DNA of 64,000 nt from JBARDN01 sp050736695 (GTDB lineage: Bacteria; Desulfobacterota; Binatia; Binatales; Binataceae). This document shows positions 6,815 to 16,068 of this stretch, in pieces. The stretch spans positions 72,156 through 136,155 of the forward strand of contig JBOHWH010000135.1 of NCBI GenBank assembly GCA_050736695.1, given 5' to 3'. A model generated the notes under the pieces. It saw only the letters and a list, made by a program, of their open reading frames with translations, was not told the DNA's origin and made no database searches. Position 1 is the first letter of the stretch. The number at the start of each line of letters is the position of its first letter. A program made the position numbers and the translations under genes.

Positions 6815-8542
6815 ATGCTTTTGAATGCGCTATTGCAAGTTGGTATTTTCTGCCTGCTCGTCCTGCTGCTGACGGTCCCCCTTGGAAGCTATATCAAGCG
6901 CGTCTTCTCGGACGAGCGGACTTTTCTCGATCCGATCCTCCGCCCGCTCGAGCGGCTCATCTACGGCTTTTGCCGAATCAGTCCCGCAACCGAAATGAGT
7001 TGGGCCGAATATGCGATCGCGATGCTGATGTTCAGCATGGCCGGGATGCTGCTGCTTTACGGGATCGAGCGGCTGCAAGAATTTCTGCCGCTCAATCCGC
7101 AAGCGTTCGGAGCGGTTGGCCCTTCGCTCGCGTTCAATACCGCCGCAAGCTTCACCACCAATACCAACTGGCAGGCCTACGGCGGCGAATCGACGATGAG
7201 CTATCTGACCCAGATGGCCGGGCTCGCGTTTCACAATTTCGTCTCGGCGGCCTCTGGAATCGCGGTAGCCATCGCGATAATCCGCGGGTTCGTCCGGAGG
7301 AGCGTGTGCACGCTCGGAAATTTCTGGTTCGATCTAACTCGCGCAACGCTATGGATTTTGCTCCCGCTCGCGAGCGTTCTCGCGCTCGCGTTGGTCTGGC
7401 AGGGCGTGCCTGAAAATTTCGAGCCTTATGTTCACGCGCGGACCGTCGAGGGCGCCGCGCAGATCATCGCCGAAGGGCCGGTTGCCTCGCAAGAGGCGAT
7501 CAAGGTGCTCGGCACCAATGGGGGAGGATTCTTCAACGCCAACTCCGCGCATCCGTATGAGAACCCGACGCCGCTTTCAAACCTGCTCGAGATGCTCGCG
7601 ATCTTCGCGATTGCAGCCGCATTGACTCATACCTTCGGCCTGATGGCGGGCGATCCGCGCCAGGGATGGGCGCTCTTCGCCGCGATGGCTCTGCTGTTCA
7701 TCGTCGGCGCCAGCTCTGCGATTTGGGCCGAACAGGGCGGCAATCCGGAACTGGCCCGGCTCGGCGTCGATCAGCATGCGAGTGCGCTTCAATCGGGCGG
7801 CAACATGGAGGGTAAGGAAGTCCGGTTCGGAATCGTAAATTCCGCGCTGTGGGCTACCGTCACCACCGATACTTCGTGCGGCGCGGTCAACGCGATGCAC
7901 GACAGTTTTACGCCGCTCGGCGGATTGGTTCCGCTGGTCAATATGCAAATCGGTGAAATGATTTTCGGCGGCGTCGGCTCCGGACTGTACGGGATGCTGG
8001 TGATGGCGATCCTGTCGGTGTTTATCGCGGGGCTCATGGTCGGCCGCACGCCCGAATACCTCGGCAAGAAGATCGAGTCGCGCGAAATGAAGCTCGCGAT
8101 GTTCTACGTGTTGATCTTTCCGGCGGCCATTCTTCTGCCCGCGGCCGTCGCGATCGCCTCGAAAGCGGGACTGGCGGGAATTTCCAATCCCGGCCCACAC
8201 GGGTTTTCGCAGATACTTTATGCATATACCGAAGGCGCGGCGAACAATGGATCCGCATTTGCCGGACTAAACGCCAACACCGGCTTCTACAACATCACGA
8301 TCGCACTTTCGATGCTGTTCGGCCGCTTCATGATGAAGATTCCCGCACTCGCGATTGCCGGCTCGCTGGCCGGCAAACGAGTCGTGCCGCAAAGCGCGGG
8401 CACCTTTCCCACCACGGGCGCGGTCTTCGTCGTACTGCTGGTCGGCGTGATCCTGATCGTCGCCGCGCTCACCTTTTTCCCGGCCGATGCGCTCGGACCG
8501 ATCGTCGAACACCTGGCGATGTCGGCCGGCAAACTCTACTAA
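6815..8542 (+). CDS. kdpA: potassium-transporting ATPase potassium-binding subunit KdpA
   Basis: KdpA is the channel-like inner membrane subunit that binds and translocates K+ in the KdpFABC pump. The 575 residues fit the family (about 557-580). The four selectivity-filter-like loops typical of the superfamily of K+ transporters are visible: FNTAASFTTNTNWQAY (early), VLGTNGGGFFNANSAHP (middle), ATVTTDTSCGAVNAMHDSFTPLGG and, late, YAYTEGAANNGSAFAGLNANTGF. Around ten transmembrane helices are present. The ATG at 6815 is followed by a typical hydrophobic first helix. It is the first large gene of the kdpFABC operon. I see no truncation. Confidence 0.97.
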   Translation: MLLNALLQVGIFCLLVLLLTVPLGSYIKRVFSDERTFLDPILRPLERLIYGFCRISPATEMSWAEYAIAMLMFSMAGMLLLYGIERLQEFLPLNPQAFGAVGPSLAFNTAASFTTNTNWQAYGGESTMSYLTQMAGLAFHNFVSAASGIAVAIAIIRGFVRRSVCTLGNFWFDLTRATLWILLPLASVLALALVWQGVPENFEPYVHARTVEGAAQIIAEGPVASQEAIKVLGTNGGGFFNANSAHPYENPTPLSNLLEMLAIFAIAAALTHTFGLMAGDPRQGWALFAAMALLFIVGASSAIWAEQGGNPELARLGVDQHASALQSGGNMEGKEVRFGIVNSALWATVTTDTSCGAVNAMHDSFTPLGGLVPLVNMQIGEMIFGGVGSGLYGMLVMAILSVFIAGLMVGRTPEYLGKKIESREMKLAMFYVLIFPAAILLPAAVAIASKAGLAGISNPGPHGFSQILYAYTEGAANNGSAFAGLNANTGFYNITIALSMLFGRFMMKIPALAIAGSLAGKRVVPQSAGTFPTTGAVFVVLLVGVILIVAALTFFPADALGPIVEHLAMSAGKLY

Positions 8543-8575
8543 GCCGCGCCGCTGACTAACGGAGGAATGCTTCCG

Positions 8576-10618
8576 ATGACTGAACGAAAAGCGCCCGTCC
8601 TCTGGGACCGCGCCATCGTCGGGCGCGCCCTGATTGATTCCTGCCGCAAGCTCGATCCGCGCGTCCAGTTGCGCAATCCGGTGATGTTCGTGGTCGAAGT
8701 CACCGCGCTCGCGGTTACAATTATCCTCGTGCGCGACTGGTTCGCCGCGCACGGTTCGTTGGTCAAGTTCGAATTGCAAATCGCGCTGTGGCTGTGGTTC
8801 ACCGTGCTATTCGCAAACTTTGCAGAGGCGATGGCGGAAGGACGCGGCAAGGCGCAGGCCGACAATCTGCGCAAGACCCGCACTGAGACTTTCGCCAAAC
8901 TGGTCGGCCCCGGCGGTGCGATAGCGGCCGTGCCCGCGACCAACCTGCGGCGCGGCGACGTAGTGCTGGTCGAGGCGGGCGACGTGATTCCCGGCGACGG
9001 CGAGGTGATCGAGGGCGTCGCCGCCGTGAACGAGGCCGCGATCACCGGCGAATCCGCGCCGGTCATCCGTGAAAGCGGTGGCGACCGCAGCGCTGTCACC
9101 GGCGGCACCACGGTGATTTCGGATTTCATCAAGGTCAAGATCACCGCGAACCCCGGCGAGACTTTTCTTGACCGCATGATCGGGCTGGTCGAAGGCGCGC
9201 AACGTCAGAAGACGCCCAACGAGATCGCGCTCAGCATCCTGCTCTCGGGCCTGACCGTGATTTTTCTGCTCGTGTGCGTGACACTTTACCCGTTCGCGCT
9301 GTATGGCGGGATCGCGCTGTCCCTGCCGGTGATCGTCGCGCTGCTGGTATGCCTGATTCCGACCACGATCGGCGCACTGCTTTCCGCGATCGGAATTGCC
9401 GGGATGGATCGCCTGGTTCAGCACAGCGTGCTCGCGATGTCCGGGCGCGCGGTCGAGGCGGCCGGCGATGTGGACACTCTGCTGCTCGACAAGACCGGAA
9501 CGATCACCTTGGGCAACCGGATGGCCACTGAATTCCTGCCCGTTCCTGGCGTCACGGCCGCGGAACTGGCCGAGGCGGCTCAACTCGCGTCGCTGGCCGA
9601 CGAAACTCCCGAAGGCCGCTCAATCACCGTTCTCGCAAAGCGGGAATTCAATTTGCGCGGACACGATTTAGCGGAACGCAACGCGCGCTTCATCGCGTTC
9701 TCGGCACAAACCCGGATGAGCGGCGTCGATATCGGCGACCGCACGATCCGCAAGGGCGCCAGCGAGCAGGTGCTCGATTTCGCGCGCCAAAATGGCGGCG
9801 CGGTACCAGCCGAAATGACCGAGATCGTCGAGCGGATCGCCAAGGCGGGTGGAACTCCGCTTGCGGTCGCGGATCGCGGACGCGTGCTCGGCGTCATTCA
9901 CCTGAAGGATGTCGTCAAGGACGGAATCCGCGAACGCTTCGAGCGGTTGCGCGCGATGGGCCTGCGCACCGTGATGATCACCGGCGACAATCCTTTGACC
10001 GCCGCCGCGATCGCGCGGGAGGCCGGGGTTGACGATTTTCGCGCGGAGGCCACCCCCGAGACCAAGCTGCGTTTGATTCGCGAGGAGCAGGCACAGGGCA
10101 AGCTGGTCGCGATGATCGGCGACGGCACCAACGATGCGCCCGCGCTCGCGCAGGCCGACGTGGGAGTCGCGATGAACGCGGGCACTCAGGCCGCGCGCGA
10201 AGCCGGCAATATGATCGATCTCGATTCAAATCCGACCAAGATCATGGAGGTGGTCGAGATCGGCAAGCAACTGCTGATCACGCGCGGCGCGCTGACCACC
10301 TTTTCGATCGCCAACGACGTGGCGAAGTATTTCGCGATTATTCCCGCGATGTTCGTGCTCGGATATCCTCAGCTCCAGGCGCTCAACGTGATGCATCTGT
10401 CCACGCCGCAGAGCGCGATTCTTTCCGCGGTCATATTCAACGCGTTGATCATTATCGCGCTGATTCCTCTGGCGCTGCGCGGAGTGGCCTATCGGCCTGT
10501 CGGCGCCGCCGCGATTCTGACCCGCAATCTGCTGATCTATGGCCTCGGCGGCGTGATCATTCCGTTCATCGGAATCAAGGCGATCGACATGATCGTCGCC
10601 GGGCTGCATCTGGCGTGA
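8576..10618 (+). CDS. kdpB: potassium-transporting P-type ATPase catalytic subunit KdpB
   Basis: KdpB hydrolyses ATP to energise K+ uptake through KdpA. The 680-residue protein has the full P-type ATPase set: actuator motif ITGESAPV, phosphorylation motif DKTGT with the aspartate at residue 305 (codon 9488-9490), MITGDNPLTA, and hinge motif MIGDGTNDAPALA. The membrane segment has GGIALSLPVIVALLVCLIPTTIG typical of KdpB. An ATG at 8567 lies right against the GGAGGA ribosome binding site (8561-8566), so the next ATG at 8576, at proper spacing, is the better start. It sits 33 bp after kdpA, with kdpC 8 bp downstream. Confidence 0.97.
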   Translation: MTERKAPVLWDRAIVGRALIDSCRKLDPRVQLRNPVMFVVEVTALAVTIILVRDWFAAHGSLVKFELQIALWLWFTVLFANFAEAMAEGRGKAQADNLRKTRTETFAKLVGPGGAIAAVPATNLRRGDVVLVEAGDVIPGDGEVIEGVAAVNEAAITGESAPVIRESGGDRSAVTGGTTVISDFIKVKITANPGETFLDRMIGLVEGAQRQKTPNEIALSILLSGLTVIFLLVCVTLYPFALYGGIALSLPVIVALLVCLIPTTIGALLSAIGIAGMDRLVQHSVLAMSGRAVEAAGDVDTLLLDKTGTITLGNRMATEFLPVPGVTAAELAEAAQLASLADETPEGRSITVLAKREFNLRGHDLAERNARFIAFSAQTRMSGVDIGDRTIRKGASEQVLDFARQNGGAVPAEMTEIVERIAKAGGTPLAVADRGRVLGVIHLKDVVKDGIRERFERLRAMGLRTVMITGDNPLTAAAIAREAGVDDFRAEATPETKLRLIREEQAQGKLVAMIGDGTNDAPALAQADVGVAMNAGTQAAREAGNMIDLDSNPTKIMEVVEIGKQLLITRGALTTFSIANDVAKYFAIIPAMFVLGYPQLQALNVMHLSTPQSAILSAVIFNALIIIALIPLALRGVAYRPVGAAAILTRNLLIYGLGGVIIPFIGIKAIDMIVAGLHLA

Positions 10619-10626
10619 GGTGATTC

Positions 10627-11217
10627 ATGATCCGCGATCAAATCAAGCCCGCGATAATTATGACGATCGTCCTGACCGTGTTGACCGGGTTCATTTATCC
10701 CGTCGTTGTCTGGGCGATCGCTCAAGTCGCATTTCCAACCCAGGCCGGCGGCAGTATCGTGATGCGCGGCGGCCGTCCGATCGGCTCGACGCTGATTGGC
10801 CAGAACTTTTCCGCCGACAAGTATTTTCATCCACGCCCGTCCGCCGCCGGCGACAAGGGTTACGCCCCGACGAGTTCCGGCGGCTCGAATCTTGGTCCCA
10901 CCAACAAGGCGCTGATCGACGCGGTGCGCGGCCGCGTTGCCGAAGTATCGAAGCAGGATAGTCCGATTGCGCCGGAGGGCGTTCCCGCTGATCTTGTGAC
11001 GGCATCCGGCAGCGGCCTCGACCCTGAAATCACTCCGGCGGGCGCAGCGCTTCAGGTGCCTCGAGTCGCCCGCGCCCGGGGAATCGCAGAGGATGCGGTT
11101 CGCGCGCTCGTGAGTCAGAATACTCGTCAGAGGTGGGCGGGGGTGCTGGGCGAGCCGGGGGTTAATGTCCTGGAACTGAATCTTGCTCTCGATAGTCTAT
11201 CGAAGGCCAAGCGATGA
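10627..11217 (+). CDS. kdpC: potassium-transporting ATPase subunit KdpC
   Basis: KdpC is the single-span accessory subunit of the Kdp pump with a periplasmic domain. It has 196 residues: an N-terminal membrane helix (about residues 12-35, IIMTIVLTVLTGFIYPVVVW), then the family motifs IGQNFSADKYFHPRPSAAG, SGGSNLGPTNKALID, VPADLVTASGSGLDPEITP and ARARGI. All landmark segments are present, so the subunit appears intact. It starts at an ATG 8 bp after kdpB with an upstream GAGGTGA ribosome binding site, and it is followed 36 bp later by the kdpD fragment. Expression should follow the rest of the operon. Confidence 0.96.
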   Translation: MIRDQIKPAIIMTIVLTVLTGFIYPVVVWAIAQVAFPTQAGGSIVMRGGRPIGSTLIGQNFSADKYFHPRPSAAGDKGYAPTSSGGSNLGPTNKALIDAVRGRVAEVSKQDSPIAPEGVPADLVTASGSGLDPEITPAGAALQVPRVARARGIAEDAVRALVSQNTRQRWAGVLGEPGVNVLELNLALDSLSKAKR

Positions 11218-11253
11218 ACCGCATGGCGCGAACCGAACAGTTGAGCACTAGAA

Positions 11254-12429
11254 GTGGAGCGCTCGCGTAACATCAAGGACGCGGAACGACCCGATCCGGA
11301 GTCGTTCCTGGACCTGGTTGCGCGATCGCAAAAGGGCCGCCTGAAGGTCTATCTTGGCGCCGCGGCGGGCGTCGGCAAGACCTGGAAGATGCTCGAAGAA
11401 GCGCACCAGTTGCGCGCGAAGGAAGTCGATGTCGTCGTCGGTCTGGTCGAGACTCATCACCGCGCCGAAACCGAAGAGAAGCTCGCCGGTCTCGAAATCG
11501 TCCCGCGCAAAAAGTATCCGTACAAAGGCGTCGAGTTGGAGGACTTGGATCTCGACGCGGTCCTCGCGCGCAATCCGGAAGTCGCGATCATTGACGAGTT
11601 GGCGCATACCAACGCGGCCGGCGCCAAGCATGAAAAGCGCTGGCAGGATGTCGAAGAGCTGATGCACCGCGGTATCAATGTGATCACCGCGGTCAATATC
11701 CAGCACCTCGAAAGCCTCAATCCCGTCATTAGGCGCATCACTGGAATCGAGGTGCGCGAGACCGTGCCTGACTCGATCCTCACCCGTGCCGATCAGGTGG
11801 TTAACGTTGACGTTACGGTCGAGTCGCTGCGCGAGCGCCTGCGCGAAGGAAAGATTTATCCCGGGCCGCAGATCGAGCAGGCGCTGCGAAATTTCTTCAC
11901 TCCGGGCAATCTGGCGTCGCTGCGCGAGATGGCGCTGCGCGAGGTCGCACGCGGACTGACCCGCCAGCGCCGGGACGCCGAGAACCTCAAGCGCGAGGGC
12001 GGGCATCGGACGCGAGTCGTGGAGAAGCTCATGGTCGGGCTATCCTCGAACCCTCGCGACGGTGGGAAACTTCTGCGCAAAGCGTGCCGGGTCGCCACGC
12101 AACTGAGCGCCGACTGGTACGCGGTGCATATCGAGACGCCGGCCGAATCGGTCAAGAAGATCCGCACCGGCGATTTCGTCACGCTGCTCGACAACATCAA
12201 CCTCGCGAGCGATCTCGGCGCCGAAACGGTGTGGCTTAAGGCGCCCGACCCGGTCAAGGGGATGCTCGATTACGCGCGCGACAATGGAATTTCAAAAATC
12301 ATCGTTGGCCGATCGCATCAGCCGCGATGGCGTCGCGCGTTGCGCCGCGATGTCGCCGCCCGGATCATTGCGAGCGCGCCCGACATCGACGTCGAAATTC
12401 TGGCCGATGAACCCGGTGAGGAAAAATGA
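11254..12429 (+). CDS. kdpD: KdpD N-terminal sensor half (KdpD + USP domains) without kinase
   Basis: In most bacteria KdpD is an 800-900 residue sensor kinase. This gene encodes only the cytoplasmic N-terminal part, 391 residues. It has the KdpD domain with a Walker-A-like GAAAGVGKTWKMLEEAH, GLVETHHRAET, IIDELAHTNAAGAKHEKRWQDVEELM and NIQHLESLN (about residues 30-240), and a universal-stress-protein-like domain (about 245-380) ending SKIIVGRSHQ. The four-helix membrane block, histidine kinase and ATPase domains are absent. The frame ends cleanly, and its stop overlaps the start of a separate histidine kinase (ATGA), so this is an organised split and not a frameshift. The start is GTG 11254. 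It may act as a K+/stress sensor subunit controlling the kinase next door. Confidence 0.93.
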   Translation: MERSRNIKDAERPDPESFLDLVARSQKGRLKVYLGAAAGVGKTWKMLEEAHQLRAKEVDVVVGLVETHHRAETEEKLAGLEIVPRKKYPYKGVELEDLDLDAVLARNPEVAIIDELAHTNAAGAKHEKRWQDVEELMHRGINVITAVNIQHLESLNPVIRRITGIEVRETVPDSILTRADQVVNVDVTVESLRERLREGKIYPGPQIEQALRNFFTPGNLASLREMALREVARGLTRQRRDAENLKREGGHRTRVVEKLMVGLSSNPRDGGKLLRKACRVATQLSADWYAVHIETPAESVKKIRTGDFVTLLDNINLASDLGAETVWLKAPDPVKGMLDYARDNGISKIIVGRSHQPRWRRALRRDVAARIIASAPDIDVEILADEPGEEK

Positions 12430-14213
12430 GTACGCCTTCACTTCGGCGGCGGATTCGTAACGGCACCCTGCTGCTGCTGGTGCTGGTCGTGCTACTCGGC
12501 GCGTTCACCCTTCCGCGCGTATACAGGCTGGGCGGCGCGATTCGCCAGACGCTGTACCGCAACTACGTCAGTATCGATGCCGCGCAGCATATGCACATGG
12601 CGCTCGCGAACCTCGAGCTGGCCGAGCGCGACGGCCGCGCGAAGGATGCGCTGCCGGCGGCGCGCGCTGAATTTATGCTCCGGATGGACACCGAGGATCA
12701 CGACTACACCGAGGCTGGCGAGCCGGAGCTCGCGCACGCGATTAGGTCGGACGCCGATCGGTTGTTCAGCGATATCGCCGCGGCTCCTCCCGGCGCGCGC
12801 CACGACGCGGAGTTCACCGCGCTGCACGCGCGTCTTGACGATCTGATCGCGATGAATCAGGCAGCGATGTTCCGGGCCGACAGCCGTTCCGCCGAGCTTG
12901 GGCGGCGGCTCACCTATCAATTCGCCGCGAGCCTTGCGCTGGTGCTGATCTTCGGCGCCGCGATCTCGTGGGGGCTCGGATGGTCGCTGTCGCAGCCGCT
13001 GATCGAAGTTGCCGAACGCCTGCGCGGCGTCGGCCAGCGTCGCGGGCAGGTGCGGCTCGGGCCGCAAAAGTTCGCCGAGCTTGACGCGGTCGCGCGCGAG
13101 TTCAACCAGATGGCGGAGCGGCTCGAACGATTCGAAAAACTCAACGTCGATCGGCTGGTCTATGAAAAGAGCAAGACCGAGGCGATTATCGAAAGCCTCG
13201 AAGACGGCGTGGTCCTGATCGATTCCGAAGGAAGGGTCGCGCATATCAACGAGATCGCCGCCTTGATCATGGGCGTCGAGCCGAAGGACGCGCTCGGCAG
13301 CCCATTCGAGGATCTGAGCAGCAATCATCCGCACTATCTGCGCGTGCGCGACGCACTGCATAATCTGCGCAAGGCCGGCCCTTTAAGCCAGCGAATCGAA
13401 GTCCAGTTGCACGTGCGCGGCCGCGACCACACCTACGTTCTTAAGCCCATGCCGCTGCATCACGACGAGGGCGCCCCACTCGGCACCCTGCTGATTCTGC
13501 AGGACGTGACTTATCTGCGCGATCAGGATCGCGCGCGAGCCAACCTGATCGCTACTCTGTCGCACGAGTTGCGTACTCCGCTGACCTCGCTCGCGCTATC
13601 GGCCGAGTTGCTCCGCCGTGACGGCGCGGCGCTTGATTCCAAGCAGCGAGAGTTGCTGGAAGCGATCCTCGAGGAATGCGCGCGCATGAAGGCGCTCAGC
13701 GGCAGCCTGCTCAATCTCGCGCGCGGCGAGCTCGCCTCAATCTCGGTGCAGCGCGAACGTCTGGACCTGCGCCAGATTATCGAAGAAGTCGTCCGCCGCT
13801 TCGCACTGCAAGCCGAAGAGAAGCATGTGAAACTGACCGGGCTGCTTGAACCTGTTCCTGAAATCTCAGGCGATGCGGTAAAGCTCTCGTGGGTGGTCTC
13901 GAACCTGATCGGCAACGCTCTGCGCTACACGCCCGAAGGCGGACAGATAGAGGTGGCGGCTCGCCCAGTCGATTCGAAAGTGCGGCTCGAGGTCTCTGAC
14001 TCAGGCCCGGGCATCCCATCCGAGATTCGCGAACACATCTTCGAACGGTTCGCGCAATATGGGCGCGGCGGAGTCGAAAACGGTTCCGCGGGACTGGGCC
14101 TGGCGATCGCAAAAGACATCGTCGCCGCGCATGGCGGCCGGATCTTTGTCGATAGCAACGCGGGCGTGGGCAGCCGCTTTGTGGTCGAACTGCCGGCCGG
14201 AGGAAATCTCTGA
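12426..14213 (+). CDS. membrane sensor histidine kinase with HAMP and PAS domains, kdp-linked
   Basis: A 595-residue sensor kinase. A first membrane helix (about residues 14-34) and a second (about 160-190, LTYQFAASLALVLIFGAAISWGLG) bracket a periplasmic helical sensor. HAMP (about 185-240), PAS (about 250-360), dimerisation/phosphoacceptor (SHELRTPL, His380) and ATPase domain follow, with an N-box NLIGNALRYTP, DSGPGIP, and GLGLAIAKDIVAAHGG. It resembles NtrB/PhoR-type kinases, not the KdpD C-terminus. It overlaps the kdpD-half stop and the regulator start (both ATGA), so it is co-translated with both. The likely job is to phosphorylate the NtrC-type regulator in response to potassium or turgor, with input from the KdpD half; that is inference from context. 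Confidence 0.9.
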   Translation: MSTPSLRRRIRNGTLLLLVLVVLLGAFTLPRVYRLGGAIRQTLYRNYVSIDAAQHMHMALANLELAERDGRAKDALPAARAEFMLRMDTEDHDYTEAGEPELAHAIRSDADRLFSDIAAAPPGARHDAEFTALHARLDDLIAMNQAAMFRADSRSAELGRRLTYQFAASLALVLIFGAAISWGLGWSLSQPLIEVAERLRGVGQRRGQVRLGPQKFAELDAVAREFNQMAERLERFEKLNVDRLVYEKSKTEAIIESLEDGVVLIDSEGRVAHINEIAALIMGVEPKDALGSPFEDLSSNHPHYLRVRDALHNLRKAGPLSQRIEVQLHVRGRDHTYVLKPMPLHHDEGAPLGTLLILQDVTYLRDQDRARANLIATLSHELRTPLTSLALSAELLRRDGAALDSKQRELLEAILEECARMKALSGSLLNLARGELASISVQRERLDLRQIIEEVVRRFALQAEEKHVKLTGLLEPVPEISGDAVKLSWVVSNLIGNALRYTPEGGQIEVAARPVDSKVRLEVSDSGPGIPSEIREHIFERFAQYGRGGVENGSAGLGLAIAKDIVAAHGGRIFVDSNAGVGSRFVVELPAGGNL

Positions 14214-15559
14214 TGGCATCGCTGCTGATCGTTGACGACGAAAAAAATATCCGCCGCGGCCTCGTCTCATTCTTCGAGTCGCTCGGTTACTCCGTCGCAG
14301 CCGCCGAGAACGGCAAGGAAGCGGCCGCGATGCTTTCGAACCGTACGTTTGATCTGGTTCTGACCGACTTCCGGATGGCCGAGATGAATGGTCTCGAACT
14401 GGTCGGCGAGGTGTGCAGCCGCCAGCCCGACTGCCCGATCATCCTGATGACCGCGTACGCAACCGTCGAGAACGCCGTAGCCGTGATGAAAGCCGGGGCG
14501 TACGACTACGTTACCAAGCCGTTCTCACTCGAGCAGATCCGGCACATCGTCGAGCGCGCACTCGAGCTGCGCGGTTTGCAGGCCGAGAATCGCGCACTGC
14601 GCGATACGATCGATGAGGCGCCGCTGCTCGAATCGAAGAGCGCCGTGATGACGCATCAGCTCAAACTCGCGCGCCAGGCCGCCGCAAGCGACGCGACTAT
14701 CCTGCTGACCGGCGAAAGCGGGACCGGCAAGAATGTGCTCGCCCGCCAGATGCATCGCTGGAGCCTGCGAAAAGACGGGCCGTTCGTGGTGATCAACTGC
14801 ACCACCCTCTCCGACGAGCTGCTCGAAAGCGAATTGTTCGGACATATGCGCGGCTCGTTCACTGGAGCGGTGAAGGACAAGCCCGGACGGCTCGAAGCGG
14901 CCGACAAAGGCTCGGTGTTTCTCGACGAGATCGCCGATCTGACGCCAACGCTACAAACCAAATTCCTGCGCTTCGTGCAGGAGCAGAGTTTCGAACGCGT
15001 CGGCGGCGACAAGACGATTCGCGTCAACGCGCGGATCATCGCCGCCTCCAATCGCGATCTCGAAGCCGAGGTCGCGGGCCGTCGCTTCCGCGAGGATCTT
15101 TTCTATCGCCTCAACGTCATCACGATTCGAGTTCCCGCCCTGCGCGAGCGGCGCGAGGACGTGCCCGCGCTGGCGCAGTGGATGCTCCAGGCGGCGGCGA
15201 TCCGGCATCACCGGCCTGCGATGCGGCTGGCTCCGGAAGCGGCTGCGGCAATCTCAAAATATAGATGGCCGGGCAATGTACGCGAGCTGCGCAATGCGCT
15301 CGAACGCGCGGCCGTGCTCTCCCGCAGCGACGAAATCACCCGCGAGGATTTACCCGATTCGATTTTTCGGGAAAACGCTGAGCCCGCGTCGGGCGGCGCG
15401 CAATCTCCAGGCCCGCATTCTCCAAGCCTCGAAGATCTCGAACGCGAGCATATCCGCCGCGTGCTCGCCGAAAGCGCAACTCTGGAAGAAGCGGCAGCCG
15501 CGCTCGGGATCAACGTCACCACGCTATGGCGCAAGCGCAAACGCTACGGCATCGAATGA
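14213..15559 (+). CDS. NtrC-family sigma-54-dependent response regulator, kdp-linked
   Basis: A 448-residue activator in place of the usual OmpR-type KdpE. It has a receiver domain (residues 1-120, phosphoacceptor Asp52 in LVLTDFRMAEMNG, Lys in YVTKPFS) and an AAA+ domain (about 140-375) with Walker A GESGTGKN, the sigma-54 contact loop GSFTGA, Walker B GSVFLDEIADL and the sensor motif WPGNVREL. A Fis-type helix-turn-helix closes the protein (LEDLEREHIRRVLAES..., ALGINVTTLWRKRKRYGI). Every part needed to open sigma-54 promoters is present. It starts on the kinase stop (ATGA). The matching sigma-54 promoter and dyad lie upstream of kdpF (6505-6605), so autoregulation of the whole operon is likely. 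Confidence 0.95.
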   Translation: MASLLIVDDEKNIRRGLVSFFESLGYSVAAAENGKEAAAMLSNRTFDLVLTDFRMAEMNGLELVGEVCSRQPDCPIILMTAYATVENAVAVMKAGAYDYVTKPFSLEQIRHIVERALELRGLQAENRALRDTIDEAPLLESKSAVMTHQLKLARQAAASDATILLTGESGTGKNVLARQMHRWSLRKDGPFVVINCTTLSDELLESELFGHMRGSFTGAVKDKPGRLEAADKGSVFLDEIADLTPTLQTKFLRFVQEQSFERVGGDKTIRVNARIIAASNRDLEAEVAGRRFREDLFYRLNVITIRVPALRERREDVPALAQWMLQAAAIRHHRPAMRLAPEAAAAISKYRWPGNVRELRNALERAAVLSRSDEITREDLPDSIFRENAEPASGGAQSPGPHSPSLEDLEREHIRRVLAESATLEEAAAALGINVTTLWRKRKRYGIE

Positions 15560-15577
15560 ACGCGGGCGTGGGTCGCG

Positions 15578-16006
15578 CTAGCGGATATAATAGCCGGACA
15601 CGCGCCACTGTCCGTCTTTTTCCAGCATCGGCGTAACGATCTCTTTCGCCGCGCGGCGTCCGGCAAAATCCGTAGCATAAACCACGACCACGTATTTTCC
15701 CGGGGGAGCGCTTGGAAGCGAGGTCGCGTAGGTAGCAGATTCAAATTTACGTGAGGTGACCGCGCCGAGCGGCTTGCGCACCGCATCCATCGCACTGGCG
15801 AATTGATCGGCGGTTGCCGCGGCTTTTACCGGCGCCGCAGCCTGCCGCCATGCCTGCGCGTACTGGCCCGCATCGATTTCGTGCAGCCATCCGAGCGCGA
15901 CCGTTTGCGCGGCCGCTTCGTCGGCTTTCTCGTCAGCTCGAACCCCGGCCGCAAGCGCGACGACCAGACACGCCGCGATGACCCCGTATCGAATTGCACG
16001 CGTCAT
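15578..16006 (-). CDS. exported DUF4019-like protein
   Basis: A 142-residue protein with a clear signal peptide (hydrophobic core VIAACLVVALAAG, cleavage after VRA near residue 24). The mature part has ALGWLHEIDAGQYAQAWRQAA, PLGAVTSRKFESATYATSLPSAPPGKYVVVVYATDF and a closing EKDGQWRVSGYYIR, which is the pattern of DUF4019, an NTF2/cystatin-like periplasmic fold of unknown function. The start ATG has an AGGAGGG ribosome binding site upstream. It converges on the kdp regulator with only an 18-bp gap. The function is not known. Confidence 0.8.
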   Translation of the reverse strand: MTRAIRYGVIAACLVVALAAGVRADEKADEAAAQTVALGWLHEIDAGQYAQAWRQAAAPVKAAATADQFASAMDAVRKPLGAVTSRKFESATYATSLPSAPPGKYVVVVYATDFAGRRAAKEIVTPMLEKDGQWRVSGYYIR

Positions 16007-16068
16007 CCGTAGCTGCCCTCCTGACTGCGTGCTTTCTTAGCAGGCGCTGTTGATCACCGGCAAGCCGC

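Noticed and set aside
8567..8575. ATG at 8567 as kdpB start
   Set aside because: It touches the GGAGGA ribosome binding site; the ATG at 8576 is at normal spacing.
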